A DNA stretch of 64,000 bases from positions 186,001-250,000 of the forward strand of contig DATNEY010000027.1 in the NCBI GenBank assembly GCA_035606665.1. The letters run 5' to 3'. The position numbers and the translations under genes were made by a program. Positions 8,112 to 16,695 of this stretch are shown here, one piece after another (the stretch's first letter is position 1; each line of letters opens with the position of its first letter). The notes under the pieces were generated by a model, which saw only the letters and a program-made list of their open reading frames with translations, did no database searches and was not told where the DNA came from. The stretch comes from DASUGC01 sp035606665. GTDB lineage: Bacteria; Acidobacteriota; Vicinamibacteria; Vicinamibacterales; SCN-69-37.

Positions 8112-10163
8112 TCACTTCGGGAATAGCTGAAGGGTGTCGGTCAGCCGCAGAAGCGTCCCCGCCCTCACGTCTTTCAGAATCCGGGTCTCGTCATACTCCT
8201 CGAGCGCCAAACTGAGATCGGTCTGGGCGATTGGGAACTGCGAGGCAATCCAGCCACGCTGCCTCCCGAATTCGCGCAGGGCGACCAGCCCCATGAACTC
8301 CAACACTTCCGCGAGCTTCTCAGCTACCGCTTTTCCTGACGCTGGTCCAACCGGTACGAAACCCGCGAGCTCTTGAGCTGAACGGGAGATCGCCTGCGTG
8401 AGGTGACCGCGCAGAGGGTCAAAGGCCAGCCGCAGCCGCTGGACGGTATCCAGCTCGTGACGGGAAGCGTCAAGAGCCGCAAACGTGAGGCCGAAAGGGA
8501 CGAGCGCGAAGAGGGTCAGTGCCTCTTGGATCTGTCCTGCCCTCGGCGCGGCGAAATCGAGATCGTAAAGCGGGTCATCCTCAAGCCAGTACACTGACAC
8601 CGGACAAGCATTTCGGAAGACCAAGTACTGACGCGTGAAGCGCAGCGCTGTGATGCATTGCTCGAGAGAGAAACCGGCGTCGCGAAGCGACACGGTCGCC
8701 TCGAAGCCGACCGCCTTCATGTGATCGGCAAGACTTGACCACACGCCCGCCTCGTCTCCGTGCTGTAGCTTCAGGTGCATCAGCCGTTTGCGCGTCGAGT
8801 AGTCGGTGGGTTCGACCTCAAGCCGTGTCTGCCAGAAAGCTTCCGCTCTCGCCGCCCTTTCAGGATCGCCTGTGGACATGGCCCGCAGAAGGTCCGACTT
8901 CAGACGCCACATGGCGCGATGGCCAGGCTGATGCGCAAGTCCCTCGTCGAGCGCCGTCAGCGCGCCCACGTCATTTCCGGAACCACGACGCGCCACCGCC
9001 AGCCAGTACCAGACGTGCGGCCAGTGGACGGCCTGTTGGGGGTGGAACTTGAGGGCCTGTTCGAGCAGACCAGCTGCGTCCGGCGCCCGATCGAAATCGA
9101 CGATGAGACTTACGGCCTTCGACACGAGGGCTTCCCATTTCAGGGGCTCGAGTTCGAGCGCACGGTCAAAGCAGTCAATCTCGAGACTGTGCTTTCCAAC
9201 ACGGTGGTACGCGCTTCCGAGATTCTTGAGCGTCTCGATTTGGTTTGGCTTTTCCTTGAGGACCGCCTCATACGAAGCGATGGCTCCGTGCTGATCGCCA
9301 AGCGCGGTTTGCGCATTGCCCAGATTGAAGAGCTGACACCACAGGGGCTCTACTCGCTCCTCCACGAGTTGCTCAAACAGCTTCTTGCCCTCAACGAGCG
9401 ATACCCGGTCGCGCGTCGCAATACCCTTCTCGACGAGGATGCTGGCCCTGATTGCCCGCCCCTGATTGGAGTTCTTCAGCGCAAGAGCCCGATTGATGCT
9501 GGCCAGCGCCTCGTCGTACCGGTGGATTTGGTACTCGCACCACGCCAAGACGGCGTAGGCCCTGCTATCCGGTTCAGGATACTCGTCGAATGCATCTTTG
9601 ACGATGATTGCGACGTGCTCATACTTGCCGGCCTCGAAGAGCCGCCACGCTTCCGCGAAACGCTCGCCATCGGGCGGGTCCAGATGGCCCACCTTCATCG
9701 CTGGCGCCAACCCCACGGGAACGTCAACGTCGAGGTACTTCTTCGCGAGGTCCGGCTGCGCCTCTTCGAGCTGGAGCCGCAGCCACTCCCGCGAAAAGAC
9801 GATCAGCCTCCATCCGTAGGTCGTCCAGATTTCTTCGGCAAGCTCGTCGCGATCGACACCGCGGACCTTCGAGGACGTCACGAAAACAAGTGTTTGAAAC
9901 GAGAAGCCACCCTCCGAGAGCTTCGTCGCATCGCGGCGAAGTTTCGCCCTCCAGTTCCCTTCCAGGCTGAACTGGAAAAAGGCCGCCTCACCATCCCGCC
10001 CGCGCCCGCGGCGCGGGTGCTCCTCGGCATCGCGTCCGCCATCCTGCGGTTCAACCGGCACGATCTCCTTGAAGCCGTTCCGGTACAGAAGGTCCGTGCA
10101 CAGGCGCTCGAACGCCCTCGAGTCAATCTCGTTGTCGATGGCCCAGAGAATCTGGCTCTTCAT
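8112..10163 (-). CDS. restriction-endonuclease-like (PD-(D/E)xK/Mrr type) protein with TPR repeats
   Basis: 683 residues. The first ~150 look like a Mrr-type nuclease fold: an entry helix (RAFERLCTDLLYRNGF), then a GGRDAE stretch at residues 42-47 that would supply the metal-binding aspartate, then a strand AAFFQFS at 60-66 where the usual Q-x-K reads Q-F-S. A Rossmann-like continuation (QTLVFVTSSKV) follows. From about residue 170 to 450 it is made of tetratricopeptide repeats (for example LWCQLFNLGNAQTALGDQHG and IETLKNLGSAYHRVG). The C-terminal ~200 residues are unrecognised. Nuclease-like modules fused to TPRs occur in defence or signalling proteins. It stands alone with no partner methylase. 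The lost lysine may mean altered catalysis. Confidence 0.7.
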   Translation of the reverse strand: MKSQILWAIDNEIDSRAFERLCTDLLYRNGFKEIVPVEPQDGGRDAEEHPRRGRGRDGEAAFFQFSLEGNWRAKLRRDATKLSEGGFSFQTLVFVTSSKVRGVDRDELAEEIWTTYGWRLIVFSREWLRLQLEEAQPDLAKKYLDVDVPVGLAPAMKVGHLDPPDGERFAEAWRLFEAGKYEHVAIIVKDAFDEYPEPDSRAYAVLAWCEYQIHRYDEALASINRALALKNSNQGRAIRASILVEKGIATRDRVSLVEGKKLFEQLVEERVEPLWCQLFNLGNAQTALGDQHGAIASYEAVLKEKPNQIETLKNLGSAYHRVGKHSLEIDCFDRALELEPLKWEALVSKAVSLIVDFDRAPDAAGLLEQALKFHPQQAVHWPHVWYWLAVARRGSGNDVGALTALDEGLAHQPGHRAMWRLKSDLLRAMSTGDPERAARAEAFWQTRLEVEPTDYSTRKRLMHLKLQHGDEAGVWSSLADHMKAVGFEATVSLRDAGFSLEQCITALRFTRQYLVFRNACPVSVYWLEDDPLYDLDFAAPRAGQIQEALTLFALVPFGLTFAALDASRHELDTVQRLRLAFDPLRGHLTQAISRSAQELAGFVPVGPASGKAVAEKLAEVLEFMGLVALREFGRQRGWIASQFPIAQTDLSLALEEYDETRILKDVRAGTLLRLTDTLQLFPK

Positions 10164-10492
10164 CGCGTTTCAGAACCCCTCAGCAGCCGATGAAACGTCA
10201 CGGCGGCTCGTTCCAATAATGGATCACACGCGCGGCGCAAAGACCTAGAGACTCGGCACCAGGCAGCACGTCTGCCATCGACTTGGAGCAGCCTATGAAC
10301 TCTGCCGTACCGGCCGGCGGACACGGCAAGGCTAGGAGGACCTCCTGCGCACCGCTTTGGTCATATTGTCTCTGGCGACGGTGACTGGAGTGACCGACGC
10401 GAGATTAAGGTTGTCAAACTGCGCCACTACTCTCTTAGAATTGCCACTTCGTCATCAGCCACGTCCGTCGTTACATCTGCAGGAGCGCCGTC
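10164..10492. other. divergent intergenic region upstream of the hemocyanin-type operon
   Basis: About 330 bases between the nuclease-like gene (minus) and the copper-protein operon (plus). It holds no believable gene. It must contain the promoters for both directions. A candidate for the plus strand is given separately at 10411-10441. The ribosome-binding site AGGAG at 10481-10485 is 7 nt ahead of the ATG at 10493. Confidence 0.5.
10411..10441 (+). promoter_or_regulatory. possible sigma70-type promoter for the hemocyanin-type operon
   Basis: TTGTCA (10411-10416) and TAGAAT (10436-10441) each differ from the consensus at one position, but the 19-nt spacing is long. A start about 45 nt before the ATG would follow. 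Weak prediction from sequence only. Confidence 0.3.
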
Positions 10493-12331
10493 ATGCCGTT
10501 GCCCCAGGCCAAAGAGAAGGCAGTAGAACTTCTGAAGCGGAAGCGACAGTCCACGCCGGGCGCTCTCGAGCCCATGGGGCCGGCTCCTCAAGCGCGGCGA
10601 TTCTCTGTCTTCATCGGATCCGATCTCGAGAAGGCCATCGCACTGGCAGAGCGCTGGATGGGCATGACGGCGGCCCAGGGCACTGACGCCTTGGACGCGG
10701 TACTCGCGGACGCGGACGCCGCGATGAACACTACGGACTCTGATCTCGTGAAACATGCCCTGATGATGTTCATCACACACGATCCAGTCGGCCGCCAATT
10801 GCCTATTCCGCCGTTGCTCGAGCGCGAACCCGACCTGGTGCGGCCGTCGTCTCGAAGCGCGACAGCAACGCCGGCCGGCCTCGAGGCCATGGGAGGTACC
10901 GGCAAGGAGGCGGCAGTCGATTATTTCCGCGAAGACACTTGGATCAACGAGCATCACGGCAAATGGCACGTGGTCTACCCAGCCGGTGGCATTCAGAAGA
11001 AACTTCGAAATCGACAAGGTGAGTTGTTCTGGTACATGCACCAGCAAATGCTGGCGCGTTACGACGCTGAGCGGCGTTCCCTCGGACTGGCCCCCGTTGT
11101 GTCGCTCGACACCTTCAATCAACCAATCGGCGAGGGCTACGATCCTGAGATTCCAGGCGGATGGGCCGCGCGCCCTGACGACTCGCAATGGCCATTGCTC
11201 CCGTTGGGACCTGGTCAGAATTATGGCCCCACGCAACACGCCTCGCGCCGGGATCGATTGCGCGCCGCCGCCACGTCTGGAGAGCTGCAGCATCCCGACG
11301 GGAAGAAACATCCAATCGCCGGAGTCGAACAACTCTCCGATACCCTGGAAGCGAACATCGGATCGGTTGAAGGATCGCAATGGAATCCGACGTCTTTTTA
11401 CGGTTCGTACCACAATATCGGTCATGTCCTCATTGCGAATGCCGGGGATCCAGGTGACGGAGTCATGACGAGTACGACGACGGCTGTTCGTGATCCGGTG
11501 TTTTACCGCTGGCATCGCGGCATCGACGACATCATCGATGCTTGGTGGATCAAGAGACCGTCTCACGATCTCGCCGCCTCGGATCCGAAGGTCCTGGCTA
11601 AAGAGATCGGGGCGATCGCTCTCACGGCGGTTCCAGCAGGCGATCCGCAAGCCTGGGCAGGGTCGGAGTTCGGAGGGGCCAACTGGGAGAAGGCTCCGGC
11701 CGGAGTCAGCCTTGACAGGTTGACCACGACGATGGGAACACACGACATCCCCAATCCTGGTGGCGCGCCCATCAAGAAGCCGCACCTCGATCATGAAGAC
11801 TTCTACTGGCTGATCCGCTGCGAGAACGCGAGCGCGCACGACGTCGACGTCACATTTCGAATCTTTCTTGTTCCTGAAGGATCCGCGGGTGACCGACGAG
11901 CCTGGATTGAGATGGATAAGTTCGTGGACAAAGTCAAGGCCGGCGAAAGATGGATCAGGCTTCGGTCCTCGCGCGACTCGTCAGTGGTCCGTAAGCCGGC
12001 TCGCCGACCGGGTGACGCAGCACCGCCGCCTGAGGTCGGTGCCGATCCGAATTATTGCGACTGCGGCTGGCCGTACCATCTACTGTTACCGCGAGGGACC
12101 GCGGCGGGAATGACATTCCGCGTGCTGTTGCTTCTCACCGACTGGGCCAGCGACCAGGTACGCGACGAAAAGAAGCACAAGTGTGGATCGCTCAGCTTTT
12201 GTGGGGCTCGGGACATCGATTACCCGGACAAACAGGAAATGGGTTATCCGTTCAATCGGCCGATTGACGTGGCGGCGCTGAGCCAGCGCCAGAACGTGGC
12301 GGTTCGAACGATCACGATCGCCCACAAATAG
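10493..12331 (+). CDS. arthropod-type hemocyanin / prophenoloxidase homologue (type 3 copper protein)
   Basis: 612 residues with all three hemocyanin regions. The N-terminal helical part (ALMMFITHDPVGRQLPIPP, residues 89-107) resembles the arthropod N domain. The CuA site has H155, H159 and H183 (HHGKWH, then GELFWYMHQQMLARYD). The CuB site has H307, H311 and H341 (YHNIGH, then RDPVFYRWH). The C-terminal beta domain carries FVDKVKAGERWIRLRSSRDS, CDCGWPYHLLLPRG (522-535) and FCGARDIDYPDKQEMGYPF (569-587), all strong signatures of arthropod hemocyanin and prophenoloxidase rather than bacterial tyrosinase. The CxCGWP form is closer to prophenoloxidase. There is no signal peptide, as in insect prophenoloxidases. 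It probably binds two coppers and oxidises phenols or carries O2. It heads an operon with a caspase-like protease, whose ATG directly abuts this gene's stop. Confidence 0.93.
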   Translation: MPLPQAKEKAVELLKRKRQSTPGALEPMGPAPQARRFSVFIGSDLEKAIALAERWMGMTAAQGTDALDAVLADADAAMNTTDSDLVKHALMMFITHDPVGRQLPIPPLLEREPDLVRPSSRSATATPAGLEAMGGTGKEAAVDYFREDTWINEHHGKWHVVYPAGGIQKKLRNRQGELFWYMHQQMLARYDAERRSLGLAPVVSLDTFNQPIGEGYDPEIPGGWAARPDDSQWPLLPLGPGQNYGPTQHASRRDRLRAAATSGELQHPDGKKHPIAGVEQLSDTLEANIGSVEGSQWNPTSFYGSYHNIGHVLIANAGDPGDGVMTSTTTAVRDPVFYRWHRGIDDIIDAWWIKRPSHDLAASDPKVLAKEIGAIALTAVPAGDPQAWAGSEFGGANWEKAPAGVSLDRLTTTMGTHDIPNPGGAPIKKPHLDHEDFYWLIRCENASAHDVDVTFRIFLVPEGSAGDRRAWIEMDKFVDKVKAGERWIRLRSSRDSSVVRKPARRPGDAAPPPEVGADPNYCDCGWPYHLLLPRGTAAGMTFRVLLLLTDWASDQVRDEKKHKCGSLSFCGARDIDYPDKQEMGYPFNRPIDVAALSQRQNVAVRTITIAHK

Positions 12332-13522
12332 ATGAGTGCCATCATTTTCGACGAAACGGCGAAGTACGCCGGCCAAAACGTTCTACACGCCATCATCGTC
12401 GGTGTCAGTGACTACGAGTTTCTGCCGAATCCGGGCGCGCCGGCCGTCCCTGGCGGGCTCGGACTCCAGAAGCTCACGGCTGCGGCTCGGACGGCGACCG
12501 AGCTGGCGAAGTGGCTGAAGGGACGGCAAGGTCAGCTCACGCTGCCGATCGGGACGATTCGGCTCTGCGTCGAGTCAACGGCCGCAGATCTTGCCAAACC
12601 GGAAACCACACCGCCAGCGGGAGCGAGCGGTGCCTCTCGGGCCGAGGTGGCGACTGCGCTTAACGAGTGGAGAGCGGCGCAAGGACCAGACGACATGGCC
12701 CTGTTCTATTTCGCCGGTCACGGCGTCCAGCGCAGTCGCTCCGATATGGTGCTCCTGTGCGCCGACTTCAACGCTCCAAACGATGGGCCGCTCAGCCGCG
12801 CGATCGAGCTGACGCACATTTGGGATGGGCTGGGCCGCACTCCGGTGTCGGCCACGATCGCGCGTCAGCAGGTGTACTTCGTGGACGCCTGTCGCGAACG
12901 CCCGTCGGCCTTCAACAACTTCGAGACACTCACTGTTCCTGATGTCTGGGGCGTGCCTGTGCTCAAGGCGAAGGATGACCGGAGCGCACCAATCTTCTAC
13001 GCCACGACTCCCGGGACGCTGGCGTACGCCGATGAGGGGATCGCGACCCTGTTCTCGAAGACGCTGCTGAGGTGTCTCGAAAACGAAGCCGCGACACTGA
13101 ACGACGACACCGGTGAATGGCAAATCACCTCGGCGTCCCTCGAACGCGCACTGTTCAGCCGGTTCCGCGCGCTTGCAGGCACGTCCACGGATCAGGAGTG
13201 CGACAGCGACCACGCGATGCACGACTTCCTGCTCTCTCGGCTGCCGATGCCGCCGGCCTGCGCCCTCAAATTGCAGATCGATCCGGATGCCGCGGTACCT
13301 GTCACCGCGGTAAACGTTCTAGATCTGGAAACTCAGAAGAACGTTGCCTTGCCCCAACCGCTTGCACCGCATCCGCATGATTTCACGCTTCCGGGCGGGT
13401 ACTACAAGTTCAGTGCCGCCATCCAGCCGCCGCAGGCACCCTATTCTGATGTTCAACTCAAGCCGCGCCTGATTGAGCCCAGTCGCCTGGTTGGCGCCAT
13501 CAGACTCAAGGTGGGTCCATGA
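12332..13522 (+). CDS. caspase-like cysteine protease (peptidase C14 / metacaspase-type)
   Basis: 396 residues. The N-terminal ~260 form a caspase-hemoglobinase fold: strand HAIIVGVSDYE, then DDMALFYFAGHG with catalytic H130, then QQVYFVDACRERP with catalytic C187, then a strand FYATTPGTLAYADE that matches the next core segment. About 120 C-terminal residues form a beta-rich domain (LKLQIDPDAAVPVTAVNVLD). No signal peptide, so probably cytoplasmic. The ATG follows the stop of the copper-protein gene with no gap, and the next gene overlaps its end by 4 nt, so translation is coupled. The partner suggests it may process or be triggered together with the phenoloxidase-like protein. Orthocaspases cut after Arg or Lys; the specificity here cannot be read from sequence. 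Confidence 0.88.
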   Translation: MSAIIFDETAKYAGQNVLHAIIVGVSDYEFLPNPGAPAVPGGLGLQKLTAAARTATELAKWLKGRQGQLTLPIGTIRLCVESTAADLAKPETTPPAGASGASRAEVATALNEWRAAQGPDDMALFYFAGHGVQRSRSDMVLLCADFNAPNDGPLSRAIELTHIWDGLGRTPVSATIARQQVYFVDACRERPSAFNNFETLTVPDVWGVPVLKAKDDRSAPIFYATTPGTLAYADEGIATLFSKTLLRCLENEAATLNDDTGEWQITSASLERALFSRFRALAGTSTDQECDSDHAMHDFLLSRLPMPPACALKLQIDPDAAVPVTAVNVLDLETQKNVALPQPLAPHPHDFTLPGGYYKFSAAIQPPQAPYSDVQLKPRLIEPSRLVGAIRLKVGP

Positions 13523-14733
13523 GCAACAAGGGTGAACTGCGCTTTCAACTCTCTCTGCCGGGCCGCCTGGGACGAGCCGGCCTGCCTATTGAAGTTCGGC
13601 GCGAAAACAGGAGTCTGGTCGGGCGATTCGACGCTGGCGACAATGTCGTCGTGGATCCCGGTGCGTATTACGTCTCGGTGCGTCTGCCGAATGGCGACGA
13701 GGTGACGGATTGGGTGCATATCGACGCCGACTCTCATGCCACAGCACAGCTTGTCGCCGCGCCCGGCGAAGATCCTGATGCGTTCGAGTCGCAGTCGATC
13801 CTGACGCCGGCCCTCCAGACGAATCATCGGATGGAGGTGCGGATGGCGGATCCCGATCACATCAGCGAGGCGAGCCTCGACCGCCTGACATTGCGCCGCA
13901 CCGTTGCTCCGAACAGCGCTGTCGGAATCCGGGCGTGGCGCGGCACAATCGGTCAATTCGTGCCGATGGATGCTTCAACGCTCACCGTCGAAACCCGACC
14001 GGCACTGACCTGGATCCTCGTTTCCGCCACCGCTGGCGAGCAAGTCGTGCTCCAACTCGTTGTGCCCGGCCGTCCCGGTATCGTGCTCGTCGTCCCAAAC
14101 CAACCGGGAGGTCCACCAGTCAGGGTCACCCTGACCCGAAGCGGAGACGAGCTCACTTTCGATGCGCACCTAAACAACGAGCTGGCGGATCTTGTGATTC
14201 GCGACAGCACGGAGATTGAACGCCGCAAGCGAATCGGAAACACGATGGAGCTGCGGGGGCTTCTCCAGGAAAAGTCGAGCGACGCGGTGGCTGCGGCAGC
14301 GGGTGCGGTTGGGTTGCTTGGAATCGATGAGGCCGAGCGTGTCCATAGCTGGCTCATCAACCTCGCGAACTGGTTCCCGTGGCTCCCTGACGGCGCGGCA
14401 CTGGCCGCCGAGTCATGCGCTCGGAATGGCCAGGACGAAGAGGCCGTGCGTTTCCTGAGTCTCCTCGAACATCGAGGCCTCCCATTGTTTTCGGATTCAC
14501 TCGCGTTCGCGCTCGATCGCCTGCGACGGTACGAGCGCTCGAAAACAGAACTCATCGGAGATCGCAAGATGATCACGCGAATCCGTCGCCGGCTGCAACC
14601 GTACGCTGAATTTGGCGTTTCCGGCCGAGCGTTGACGACTTTTCGCGCCGTCCACCCGAACCACCCGGGCGATGAGCGATTCGACACCATTCCGGCTGAC
14701 GCGCGCACAATCACTGCACCCATCGCCAGCTAA
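13519..14733 (+). CDS. unknown third protein of the hemocyanin-caspase operon
   Basis: 404 residues, starting at an ATG that overlaps the caspase stop (ATGA). The first ~90 residues are a beta-sandwich-like unit (ELRFQLSLPGRLG, then VDPGAYYVSVRLPNGDEV) similar in style to the C-terminal domain of the caspase-like protein (LPGGYYKFSAAI). A second beta-rich part follows to about residue 240. The last ~160 residues are helical (GLLQEKSSDAVAAAAGAVG, then SWLINLANWFPWLPDG) and read like a short helical-repeat array. I do not recognise the family and see no catalytic motif, signal peptide or membrane helix. Strict coupling with the two upstream genes suggests a structural, adaptor or sensor role in the same system. 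Confidence 0.75.
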   Translation: MSNKGELRFQLSLPGRLGRAGLPIEVRRENRSLVGRFDAGDNVVVDPGAYYVSVRLPNGDEVTDWVHIDADSHATAQLVAAPGEDPDAFESQSILTPALQTNHRMEVRMADPDHISEASLDRLTLRRTVAPNSAVGIRAWRGTIGQFVPMDASTLTVETRPALTWILVSATAGEQVVLQLVVPGRPGIVLVVPNQPGGPPVRVTLTRSGDELTFDAHLNNELADLVIRDSTEIERRKRIGNTMELRGLLQEKSSDAVAAAAGAVGLLGIDEAERVHSWLINLANWFPWLPDGAALAAESCARNGQDEEAVRFLSLLEHRGLPLFSDSLAFALDRLRRYERSKTELIGDRKMITRIRRRLQPYAEFGVSGRALTTFRAVHPNHPGDERFDTIPADARTITAPIAS

Positions 14734-15619
14734 ACTGTGCTTCCGTGAACCGCTTCTTCACGGGGTGCACGAACACCTTCGCAAGCAGGTCAAGGGGCTG
14801 CTGACTCGAATCATGGTCGCGGCTTACGCGGGAACTCGTCCGGCTTGTTGGTTCCCGCGGTGGTGGCGGCCCGGCGGCGAAACAGGGCATGCGACAAGAA
14901 ACCGGTCGGCCAACGAATCGCTGAAGCTGATCAGGAACGCCAACGAGCGGCAGCGGCAGGCCCAACTGAATGCATTGACTCGACCACGTCATGAGCAACT
15001 GAAGACTCATTACTTCGGCTCGTCCGGCACGACGGGACACCCCGCATCCAGACTATTCACAGGCGGGCACGGCATGACAGGCGCCGATTGGCATCGCCAA
15101 CGCTTTCACCAGGCGTCATCGTCCACGATGCACTCAACGCTCGGTCAGAGGTCTCGTCATACGGTCATCGACTTGGATAGGCTTTCCGGCCGACCTCTTC
15201 ACGGAGCGCCTGCGACCAGTTTTCTCGGTACGATGATCATTCGCAATCGTTACCAAGCAGGCAGGCGAGGCGGTGTTGAACGTCCCTCGCGCCGGCGTGG
15301 CGCGGCTCTGCTGACATCGCGGCGAGCCGAGTCGAGCGAGAGAGGGTGTAGTGGGCCTTGGGGGCGCAGCCCGAAATCAATATTGGTTGGGGGGCTTGCA
15401 ACCGGCGTGACTTGGCGGGCTTGGCGGACACCAGCCTAGTCCCCAGCCTTACCCTTCCCAGTCAATCTTCCTGGAATCTCCAGATACCCAGTTGCGCCCG
15501 AGCTACCCGTAGGTATACCCTCCGCGCGATCGAGGGTGGCAGTTCGGACGCTCGGCATTTGGGGCGAGCGAAAACCCGCGGCCGGACGCAGGCCGCCGCT
15601 TGAACTCGTCGCCGCGGAC
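14734..15619. other. long non-coding or decayed region
   Basis: Nearly 900 bases with no believable gene. Open frames on either strand (for example 14672-15439 plus) lack protein-like composition. Just after the operon is a small hairpin (14743-14763, arms CCGTGAA/TTCACGG) without a T tract, which may aid termination. Copy A of a tRNA-associated repeat lies at 15324-15393. The end of the region runs into the TonB receptor remnant. The low coding quality and nearby remnants suggest decayed DNA. Confidence 0.5.
15324..15393. repeat. tRNA-linked dispersed repeat, copy A
   Basis: It begins gagccgagtcgagcgagag, passes through a G-rich stretch with a short GGGC..GCCC hairpin, and ends in caatattggttgggg. 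The same order of blocks recurs at 16494-16569, where the last block is the CCA end of tRNA-fMet. Here no tRNA follows. Confidence 0.7.
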
Positions 15620-16304
15620 ACCGTCACGGATGCGTCAGGCGCCGTTCTGCCTGGCGTGACGGTTACGGTCTCGGGGACCGGTCGCCAGCAGCCGATGGTG
15701 TCAGTGCCGGCGGCGTCAGACGCGTCTCAGTTCCCGATGGTGCCAATCGGCCCGTACACGGTGACGTTCAAGCTCGCGAGTTCCAAGAAGGCGGCGCGCG
15801 CGAACGTACAGATCGTTACAAACTTCAACGCTGAGTTTAACTAGAAGGCCGAGGTCGGCAACGTGTCCGAAGAGCTAACGGTCACAGCGGCCTCACCGGT
15901 CGTCGACACGAAGAAAACGACAACGGGCGCCACGTTCGACAAGACCATTCTTGAGAACATTCCGACGGCGCGCGACGCGTGGCAGATCATCGGGCATGAC
16001 GGCCGGCATCAAGGCTGACTTGAACGTCGGCGGATCGGCGTCCGGTCAGCAGGTCGGCCTCTCCATGTACGGCACGACGGGCAGCGTGCAGTGGAACCTC
16101 GAAGGCGGGTCGATCACCGACGTGTCGTCGAACTCCCCGCCCGCGTACTACAACTTCGACTCGTTCGAACAGATCCAGGTAAGGACGGGCGGCGGCAACG
16201 CCTCCGTGCAATCGACCGGTCTCTTCATCAACCTGGTGACCAAGAGCGGCAGCAACGTGTTCAAAGGCTCTGCGCTCGGCACGTTCGAGAACGACCGAAA
16301 ATAA
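15620..16304 (+). pseudogene. remnant of an Oar-like TonB-dependent receptor (N-terminal part only)
   Basis: The first part reads as the carboxypeptidase-regulatory domain of these receptors (TDASGAVLPGVTVTVSG, residues from 15620). A TAG at 15842-15844 breaks the frame, after which the same frame continues with NVSEELTVTAASPVVDT and a conserved IPTARDAW. A frameshift near 15990 then moves the sequence to another frame with LNVGGSASGQQVGLSMYGTT and the plug-domain stretch FEQIQVRTGGGNASVQSTG. It ends at a TAA at 16302-16304 soon after NVFKGSALGTFEND. Intact family members run to about 1,000 residues, so the barrel is gone. One stop, one frameshift and a truncation make this a clear pseudogene. 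Confidence 0.85.
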
Positions 16305-16350
16305 TGACGTGGCGAGGGCAGCGAAACGACCTGCCAGAACCGAGCCAAAC

Positions 16351-16400
16351 CTTGGCTAAACGCCTTTCAGGAGAGCCGAGTCGAACGAGAGCGCGTACGA
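16351..16400. repeat. tRNA-linked dispersed repeat, partial copy C
   Basis: Starts cttggctaaacgcctttcag and continues with gagccgagtcgaacgagagc. It matches 16472-16520 in order and spacing with several substitutions, so the repeat has been duplicated in tandem about 120 nt apart next to tRNA-fMet. Confidence 0.6.
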
Positions 16401-16493
16401 GGACCGGGCAAAGCCCTCGAAATGACAACGCGGCGAGCGGAAGCGAAGCCGCGCACGCGAACTGAGCGAGACTTGGCTAAGTGCGTTTCAGAG

Positions 16494-16555
16494 TAGCCGA
16501 GTCGAGCGAGAGAGCGTGTGGGGGGTCTGGGGGCGATAGCCCCCAAGAACAATAT

Positions 16556-16569
<14 letters not shown>
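16494..16569. repeat. tRNA-linked dispersed repeat, copy B, overlapping the tRNA-fMet 3' end
   Basis: The block agccgagtcgagcgagagag matches copy A exactly, followed by a perfect hairpin GGGGGC-gata-GCCCCC at 16530-16545 and then caatattggttg, which includes the CCA end of the tRNA. On the minus strand the hairpin lies just downstream of the tRNA and could end its transcription, although there is no clear T tract. Confidence 0.7.
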
Positions 16570-16632
<63 letters not shown>

Positions 16633-16695
16633 CCATGCCGCTTGTGAGAACCTTACGCGGCGAACGAACACCAATCCTAACATGTCCGGAGCCCT

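Noticed and set aside
8775..10193. Long plus-strand frame (472 codons) opposite the nuclease/TPR gene
   Set aside because: It is the complement of a frame with recognisable TPR repeats and has no protein-like pattern of its own.
10427..11839. Long minus-strand frame (470 codons) opposite the hemocyanin-type gene
   Set aside because: Composition is Arg/Ser-rich without any domain, and it lies fully against a gene with clear copper-site conservation.
14672..15439. Plus-strand frame of 255 codons after the operon
   Set aside because: Low-complexity mix rich in Arg, Ser and Trp, no start with ribosome-binding site, overlaps the end of the third gene; treated as non-coding.
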